A stretch of DNA of 64,000 nt from Dryomyza anilis (taxonomy: Eukaryota; Arthropoda; Insecta; Diptera; Dryomyzidae): NCBI GenBank assembly GCA_951804985.1, contig OX638130.1:100871700-100935699 (forward strand), read 5' to 3'. Positions 52,901-61,900 of the stretch are shown in pieces; within the stretch, counting starts at the first letter, position 1; every line of letters starts with the position of its first letter. A model generated the notes under the pieces. That model saw only the letters and a list, made by a program, of their open reading frames with translations, was not told the DNA's origin and made no database searches. The position numbers and the translations under genes were made by a program.

Positions 52901-55900
52901 TTAAAATTTGTTGTGGATTCAGTTGATTAATTCATAGTTTTATTTTAGAAAAATTAAAATCAAAAATCAATTATATCATTGCAACTATGTTCTTAGTATA
53001 TTGAACTATGTTCATAGTAAATATAGCTGTGTTCGTAGTAAAGTTTTAGTTTTAACAATATGAATAAATCAGAATTAAAATAATTTAAAAGTCAATATTT
53101 ATTAATTTTTATTTCGTTTTTTTTAATTTTTTGAAAATGTAGTTTATTTAAAAATTTTCGTATGTTGTTCAAATTTTACTATTTCCGTAGTAAATATATT
53201 TAAGTACGTGGTAAAATTAACTATATTTATAGTAAATTTAACTATGTTCGTAGTAAATTTAACTATTTGCATAGTAAATTTAACTTTATTCGTAGTTAAT
53301 TTAACTTTGTTCGTAGTAAATTTAGCTGTGTGCGTAGTAAAGTTTTAGCTTTAACATTATGAATAAATCAGAATTAAAATAATTTAAAAGACAATATTTA
53401 TTAATTTTTATTTCGTTTTTATTTTATATTTTTATTTTTAGAAAAGTTGGTTTATTTAAAAATTTTCGTATGTTGTTTAAATTTTACTATGTCCGTAGTA
53501 AATATATTTAAGTACGTGGTAAAATTAACTATATTTATAGTAAATTTAACTATGTTCGTAGTACATTTAACTATTTTCATAGTAAATTTAACTTTGTTCG
53601 TAGTAAATTTAACTTTGTTCGTAGTAAATTTAGCTCTGTTCGTAGTGAAGTTTTAGCTTGAACATTATGACTAAAATATTGACAATTTTCAATCAGAATT
53701 AAAACAATTAAAAGTCAAAATTTATTTTATTTTATTTTGTTTTTATTTTGTTTTTATTTTAATTTTTTAATTTGTTGAAAATGTATTTTATTTAAAAATG
53801 TTAAATATATTTCAGTACGTAGTAAAATTAACTATGTTTGCAGTAAATGTAACTATGTTCGTAGTAAATTTTACTATGTTCATAGTAAATTAATCTATAG
53901 TTGTAGTAGATTCAACTATGTTTACAAGAATTTTTACTTTGATCGTATTACATAAAGTTTGTAGTAAATTGAACTATTCCCATTTTAATTTTACATATTG
54001 ACAATCATTATTAAAACATGTTCGTAGTGAACCTTACTATTTTTATTATAATTTAATTATTAATATGGTAAATAGTTCATATACAGTTAAGTTTTAATAT
54101 TTTATGTTTTTTGAAGTGAACAAAATTTATATAATATTATATTTTAATTAATTGCCATAAAAAGTCGCATAATTTATCTAAAAGTCACGAACAAAGTTTA
54201 ATTTAATTTATTTTATTTATTTATGTTTTTTTTTATGTTCGTAGTAAATGTAACTATGTTCGTACTGAGTTTTACTATGAATTTTGTAAATTTAATATAG
54301 TTTATAGCAAATTTGACTATTTCCGTAGTAAATTTACATATTTTTACCAATATTTAACAATTTTTGTAGTGAATACAAATAAATTGTAATGTTTATTATT
54401 ACCATAGTGAGAAGTTGATGTAACTATGTTCGTAGTAAATATTTAAAATTAGCAAACTTATTAAACCAATTATTTGCAAAATTTAAATATTCTAAAAGTC
54501 AAGAAACATTTTTTTTTTAAATTTTTTAAAAATTTAAACATAAATAAAACAGAAATGTAGATTTATTATTTAATAAAATTTCAAAAAAATCGTTTACCAA
54601 CACTTTTACCTAGTAACTCTACCTAGTATACCATTTAGTTTTTATATCTTTAATCTTATAACTTACTCTATATTAATATAGTATCTACATCATATACTAT
54701 ACCTATTGACATTGTTTAAACCATATTTTTGCATTGCCCTTTTCTTTGTTTATTTTTTGTGTAACAAATTTTGATGATGATTTTGATTGATTGCTCTATT
54801 TGCTGCATGCAACGTTTTGTTGATTTGTTTGTGCGAGTTATTGCGAAATCGCACAATGCCGTTGATTGTTGATTGTTGAACATTCATTGAACATTAAACA
54901 TGTATGTATAAATAATTGCTCATTTTAATAGAAAAACTTTGTAAAAAAATTAACAAAAAAAATAAATTGAAAATTTAAATTAACACTAAAAACATTATAC
55001 GAGGACAGCACCGTTACTTAACTAATTTTGCGCAGTTGTTTTGTTTCTCGTTTCTAACCTGGCAGCTGCTCGATCACGTGCTCTTCAATCCAGCGCTCTG
55101 GATCTATACGCCGGCCAATGTACAGGCACGTCTGTACTCCTACTTGGCCACTGAATTTCTGAGCGACACACAGATCTACAGCAATGTGCGTCGTGTGAGC
55201 ACCGTGCTGCAGACCGTGCATACGCTCAAATATTACTACTGGGTTGTGAATCCGCGCGCAAAGAGCGGCATCATACCAAAGGGGCTGGGTAAGTGCTCAC
55301 TGAGAGCGGGCGCAAAAAAAAAAGAACGGGAAAAAGAGAAATTTATTTTATTTCTAGATGGTCCACGTCCCGCACAAAAGGATATACTGGCGATACGCGC
55401 CTACATCCTTTTGTTCCTCAAACAATTGATTATGATTGGCAATGGCGTCAAGGAGGATGAATTGCAGAGCATCCTTAACTATTTGACGACTATGCATGAG
55501 GTAAGTCTGGAAAATAAGCTGTGTGCTAACACAAATATGCTTATAGTTTATTTAATATAAATATGCTTGCAGTTCAAATTTAAAAAAAATTTAAAACAGT
55601 CTTTAGCAATTATTAACACATTGAAGAAATGTGTATTTTAAAATATAGCTGATAAACATAATTATGTTTGTTGTTATTAAATGTATAACTATAGTTCAAA
55701 ATAATCATGAATTCATGGCTGAGATTATAAATATGTTTAAAATTTAATTACTGTATTTCACAAGCTTTTTTTTAACAAACATCTGTTTGTACCTTTTTTT
55801 ACTTTTCATAAGCACATTATTTGTTCGAAATAATTGTCGCAAGCATTTATTAATGCCAAGTATTATAATTAGATTGGTGAATTAAACATGTTTTTCTGTT

Positions 55901-58900
55901 TAAAAAATATTTACAAGTTTATTATATATACAAAAAAACATATTTTCGCATATTTATTGCAATCATATTTATACTTAAACTAAATATAACAATTGTTGTA
56001 GCAAATTTGTTTGCAAATAAATAAAAATTTATTTTTAATTTGCATTATTTTTACAATTTGCTTCATTTTCTCTATTTTCTCTAGGATGAGAATCTGCACG
56101 ATGTCCTGCAAATGCTGATTTCCCTCATGTCCGAGCATCCCAGCTCAATGGTACCTGCTTTCGATGTTAAACACGGTGTTAGAAGTATTTTTAAACTGCT
56201 CGCAGCCGAGAGTCAATTGATTCGTCTGCAAGCACTAAAATTGCTTGGTTTCTTTTTGTCCCGCAGCACACACAAGTGAGTCCCAAGACCGACCAAGTCT
56301 TCTACCCCTTTTATGTACCTCATATTTTAGCGCACGTATCCTGGTCCCATTTTTGCCGTACTATTATTATTTATTTTTGTCGCTTTTCTTGTTACTGTTC
56401 TTTCATGTTAAGACGTAAATACGATGTTATGTCGCCGCACAATTTATACACGTTGCTGGCTGAGCGCCTGCTGCTCTATGAAGAATCCCTGTCGCTGCCA
56501 ACATACAATGTCCTCTATGAAATTATGACCGAACATATATCACAGCAAATCGTCTACACGCGGCATCCCGAGCCCGAGAGTCATTATCGTCTCGAGAATC
56601 CAAGTAAGTTGGGTGTTTTATGAATGAAAGGTATTTTTGCCAAAAATTATGATGATTACGTTATGTTTCTTTATGGCGGAATGTGCTATAAAACAACACG
56701 ACGTAGAATAAAAGTAAATTACTGCTGTATAGTGTAACTGTTATATGTTTAGACGTAGACTGTTATATATGACAATTTCGTTAGTATATGGTAAAATGGT
56801 TAATTTGTTATACGTGTATTGATGATCAACAAAATTCTCGACTCTTATTCTGGCAGTTTTGGCGAGATTATGTATAAGATAGAGTTTCGCATGCAAGAAC
56901 AAGACTGACTCTGCAGCAATTTCGACCAGATAATGCAAGAACAAGACTGATTGTGGAAGAACAAGCTCAATATCGACCTACCAATATCGACCTACCAGTA
57001 CAAAAACACATTCATTTTGTATTCTCGACTCTTATTCTTGCACTTTTTGCGAGAATATGTACAAGATAGAGTTTTGAATGCAAGAACAAGACTGACTCTG
57101 CAACAATTTCGACCAGTTAATGCAAGAACAAGACTGATAATGCAAGAACAAGCTCAATATCGACTAAAAATACAAGAACAAAACCTGCAAGAACAAGCAC
57201 AATATCGACCTGTGAATGCAAGAACAAGAATAAGAACGACCCTGGTAGAAAAATCTACCATGTTTTGTTCTTGCATTTGTTCGTAAAATGTATTATTTGG
57301 TATACGTTTAAAATTTATGTTTTGATGTCCGTATATTGTATAACAGTTATTCGTATAACACACTAATACGTATAACAGTTTACTTTTTATAACACTTTTA
57401 ATCTATAAACGATGGAAATTAAGTAAAACACTTACAAAATTCAATATTTATTCTTCTTCCTCCCTTTAAATAAAAAAAAACCACTTCCCTCCCTCCCACA
57501 GTGATTCTCAAGGTCGTCGCTACGCTCATTCGTCAATCCAAACAAACCGAATCCCTCATCGAGGTCAAGAAACTCTTCCTCTCGGACATGACGTTGCTTT
57601 GCAATAGCAATCGCGAAAATCGCCGCACCGTTCTCCAGATGTCCGTGTGGCAAGAGTGGCTCATCGCCATGGCCTATATACATCCGAAAAACTCGGAGGA
57701 GCAAAAGATCTCCGATATGGTTTACTCGCTATTCCGCATGTTGTTGCATCATGCCATCAAACATGAGTACGGCGGTTGGCGCGTTTGGGTGGACACACTC
57801 GCTATTGTGCACTCAAAGGTCTCCTACGAAGAGTTCAAGCTACAGTTCGCTCAAATGTACGAACACTATGAACGACAACGCACTGATAACATTACCGATC
57901 CTGCTTTACGTTCGGCACGTCCAATCAGCACGATCAGCGGCTGGGATCGTGATGATGCACAGGCGCAAGTACAGCAACAACATCATCATCACCATCAGCA
58001 GCAACATATAGCAGATAAGCCGGCCATCGATGCCTCCACAGGCAGCATAGCCTCGCTGGAAGATGTGCCACAGGTCGAGGAGGAAGAAGACGAAGAAGAG
58101 CCCATCGAGGAGACTGATGCCGATGTCGAGGATGAGGAAGATGAGGATGATGATGACGAGATTTTGGCGCAACACCATAGTCCTGTGGTACTGCAGAAGG
58201 AGCTGGATGCGCCAACTGAAGCGGAGCAACTCAAGTGTGCCTGCGAACATGAAGCGAAAAAATCTGCAGAATCATTGGAAACACCTGTGGCCAATCATGA
58301 GCCGCGTCCAGCGCCTCAGGGTGGCATTTCACACATAAGCGACGTCTACAATGCGCAAATTCAGTCGGAGGTGATCGTTACGGCGGCTCATTGCAATGGC
58401 AATGCATCTTCGACATCTACAGCAACCAGCAATTGCAACACACCGTCAAAGATTGCTGCTCCGGTTAGCGCACAGGATGCGCTTCGTCAGACGTTGAACA
58501 TTGAGAGCGAAGATCTCGAAGAGTTGGAATTGGCTACTGCCAAGGACAGTCTCGATGTGGAGCAACACGTTAAAGAGGTACTCGAGAGTGCCGAACAGAC
58601 ATTGCAACAATGCAAACTTGTCGCTGATGAGTTGCAAGAAACATCTACGGTCATCAAGGATGAAGAAATCGAATTGGCGGTCAACGAAGTGGTGCAGGGC
58701 GTCGTGCTAAAGAACGAGCAGAAACAACAGCAACAACAGCAGCAATCGGAATCAACGATACCGTCCATAAACGCTGAAATCAAAGAGATACTGACAGAAA
58801 CGGAGGAGCAACTTACAGAGGTAAAGGAAAACCTCTCAGAAACAAAAGAACCCACAACGGAAACTAATGTGAGCACGACGTGTAACGACAACAAACAAAC

Positions 58901-61900
58901 TGTTGACACAGAGAACAACGTAACTCTGTTGAACAGCAAAAATCTGTTGAATAACAATAATGAAAATGTTGTAGCAATCACAGATGATGTTGCAGCAACA
59001 GAAATTATAGCAGCTCCCACTCAAGAGTCACAAATATCTGCATCAACAACTATAGAGTCAGCGATTGACAATCAAAAGACTGATGATAACCTACTTACAA
59101 TAGCAACAACGGCTACTTTAATAATAACTAGTGAAGAAAACAAAGCCAACAACAATGAGACTAACGAGCTACAAGCAACAACACTACCACCACCACCAGC
59201 AACAATCACAACCACACCGATTATAACAACCGAAACGGATGACATGGATGTCAGCTCAACAATCTCACCAATAACCACCTCCGAAGAGATAACTTCAATG
59301 AGTCCAGAAACTACCAATTCTAGTGCCTCCTTACCCGAGGAGCAGCTCGAAGCAGACGAAGCAGAAAACGCAGAAAAGGTGGAAACAATCGTGAAAGATG
59401 TCGTCGATCAGCTGATCGAGCAGGTGATCGATGCTACAGAGTCACATAGCAAAGAGACCAACAATAATGAAGTGACGACTGCGGAAACAACCAATCAAAC
59501 GGAAGACATTGCAGAGGAAAACGCAGAAACTGTCAAAGAAACTGCGCAGAATGTGGTGGAAGGTGTGCTGAAGATTGCGCTGGATCGTGCCAATTCAGAG
59601 GTGGATGAGACAGTTACCGGAGAAGCCTCACAAATAGAGGTAATTACAGAAATTCTGCCGACAGCAATAACTGAAGAAACTGCAGAAACAAGCAACAAAT
59701 CTGAAGATAAACAGGAAATTATAGAAGAGACAACTACAACAGTGGACAAGATTGTGCAATCTGTGGTCACCGAGTTAGTTGAACAAACAGTTAATGCGGT
59801 GGAGGATGTTGTCATCACCGAAGATGTTGCCGTCACCGAAGATGCTGTTAAAGATACAGATGCCACAGATTTAATTGTAACTGATGATGCTGTCACAGAT
59901 GATGTTGTCACTAATGAGGTTGTCACTAATGAGGTTGTTGTCAGTAATGAAATTGTCACTGATGAAATAGGCACGGATAAAATTGTGCTTGATGACGTCG
60001 TCACTAATGAAATAGTTACTGATTATAATGCTGCTGATAATCATAATGGCAATGCAATTGAAGTGGCAACTAATACCGAAGAAGTATCGACGGAGACAGT
60101 ACCGTCTGTTGTTATCATCGATCGTTCTGCGCACGTGCAGGAAATGGACTCTACAACTCAAACCACACCCGAGAATCTACGGAATATCAAGGAACTAGAG
60201 ACGAGTGCTATCAAATTAGAGGATAGCGAAGAGACTGCAGAATTAGTGACTGCCAACGATGATGAGTCTTTGTCGGCTGAGGAACATGTACCGCGTAGAC
60301 TACAGCAAAGCACAAGTACGCAGGTGGAGAACAATCACTTCGGTAAGTATGTGGTTTATATAGTTTAGTAAGTGGGACTTCGAGAAATGAGCATACATCA
60401 ACGATAATCAGATGTATGACCAACTAAATCTTATTGTAATGGTGTAATGGGTTCCTTGAGTTGCCATTGGTGACATTGTAAGTTATCGACTATGCGAATT
60501 TGATAATTCATAACGATTATTTCAAGTATTTGTGCGAAATACTCTTAAATGCAGTCGTTTGCAATGCTTCTAAAGCTTAACTAGACATTAATTTCTACAA
60601 TTACAAAACATTTTAAATGTCTACGACCAAAATAATTGCAAATGTCTGTTTATTGTGCAACTACGTAAATCACGTTCGATATTAGTCTCTTGGAGACGTA
60701 ATAAAAACCTAAAATCTAAATTAAACTGCAACCATAAATTGCGTACTTCCTCATTATATGCTCCTCGCTTTTCGCATAAAATCTCTGTTGCAAATGCAGA
60801 GCAATTTGTCTTTTTTCTTTTTGGTTTTTAATGACGACAGCAATCGTAAAAACTTTTTACAACTCTTGCAATTAAATGACATTGCCATGGAGCTTACTCC
60901 ACGGGCGGAGGTCATGCGTATAAATCGGTAGCAACCACCAGTCAACCAATGTAGACGCTCTACCCTCTGAAGTGTCACTTGTGTGTTTTATTGACATACC
61001 GCAATTTATGATGGTTCCCCCGACATTATTTCTATCGAGTTGCTACTAAATCTCTGCCACTATTCAAATAATGTCAACAAAATACATAGACAAACACTGT
61101 ATAATCGACAATATTTTGTTGCATTCAAGTGTTGTTTGATGAGCAAGATTTAAGTGCGGCAACAATTAGAATTGTATTTACACCCCGACGACATAAAAAC
61201 AGATGGTGCCATTGTCGAACATAATAAATGTCTCAACAATGGTTGACCAAATGAAAGATGCTACCCTTATATTGAGGGCAGTTCCACATAGATAAATGCA
61301 ATTCTATTTGTACATCGTAGAAAGCACTCACGTACTCGTTGTTATGTCTCATTTACTGCTCATTACATGCATTACTTTAAGCGTCTCTCATTAAGCAATG
61401 GATTCTTATTTCATTTTATTATTTTTTTAGCCTCAATTACACTTCATTCACTTTTTGCCGACTTCTTTATTTATTTTTCTCTTTTACTTTTCTTTTGTTT
61501 AGATAATAAACAACCCCAACAACAGCAGCAGCAACAGCCTCAGCAGCAGCAACAACAGCCGCAACAGCAGCGCTCAAAATCTGGCTCTACGCGTCCCATG
61601 TTTAGTCCGGGTCCGACACGTCCACCCTTCCGCATACCCGAATTTAAATGGTCCTACATTCATCAGCGCCTACTCTCCGATGTGCTCTTCTCACTGGAGA
61701 CGGACATACAAGTGTGGCGCAGTCATTCGACAAAGAGTGTACTCGATTTTGTCAACTCCAGCGAAAATGCGATATTCGTGGTGAATACAGTGCATCTGAT
61801 ATCGCAATTGGCGGATAATTTGATAATTGCATGTGGTGGTTTGTTGCCACTGTTGGCCAGTGCCACATCGCCAAATGTAAGTACCGGAAATTTGCAGTCA

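Noticed and set aside
57906..60161. Long minus-strand ORFs opposite w17 (for example 58487-59020, 59495-60004)
   Set aside because: Shadows of the Thr/Glu/Val-rich coding strand; Ser/Val low complexity and no family features.
61367..61502. Extension of w18 upstream to an ATG at 61367
   Set aside because: The extra 45 codons are T-rich polypyrimidine intron, and a proper acceptor lies at 61501-61502.
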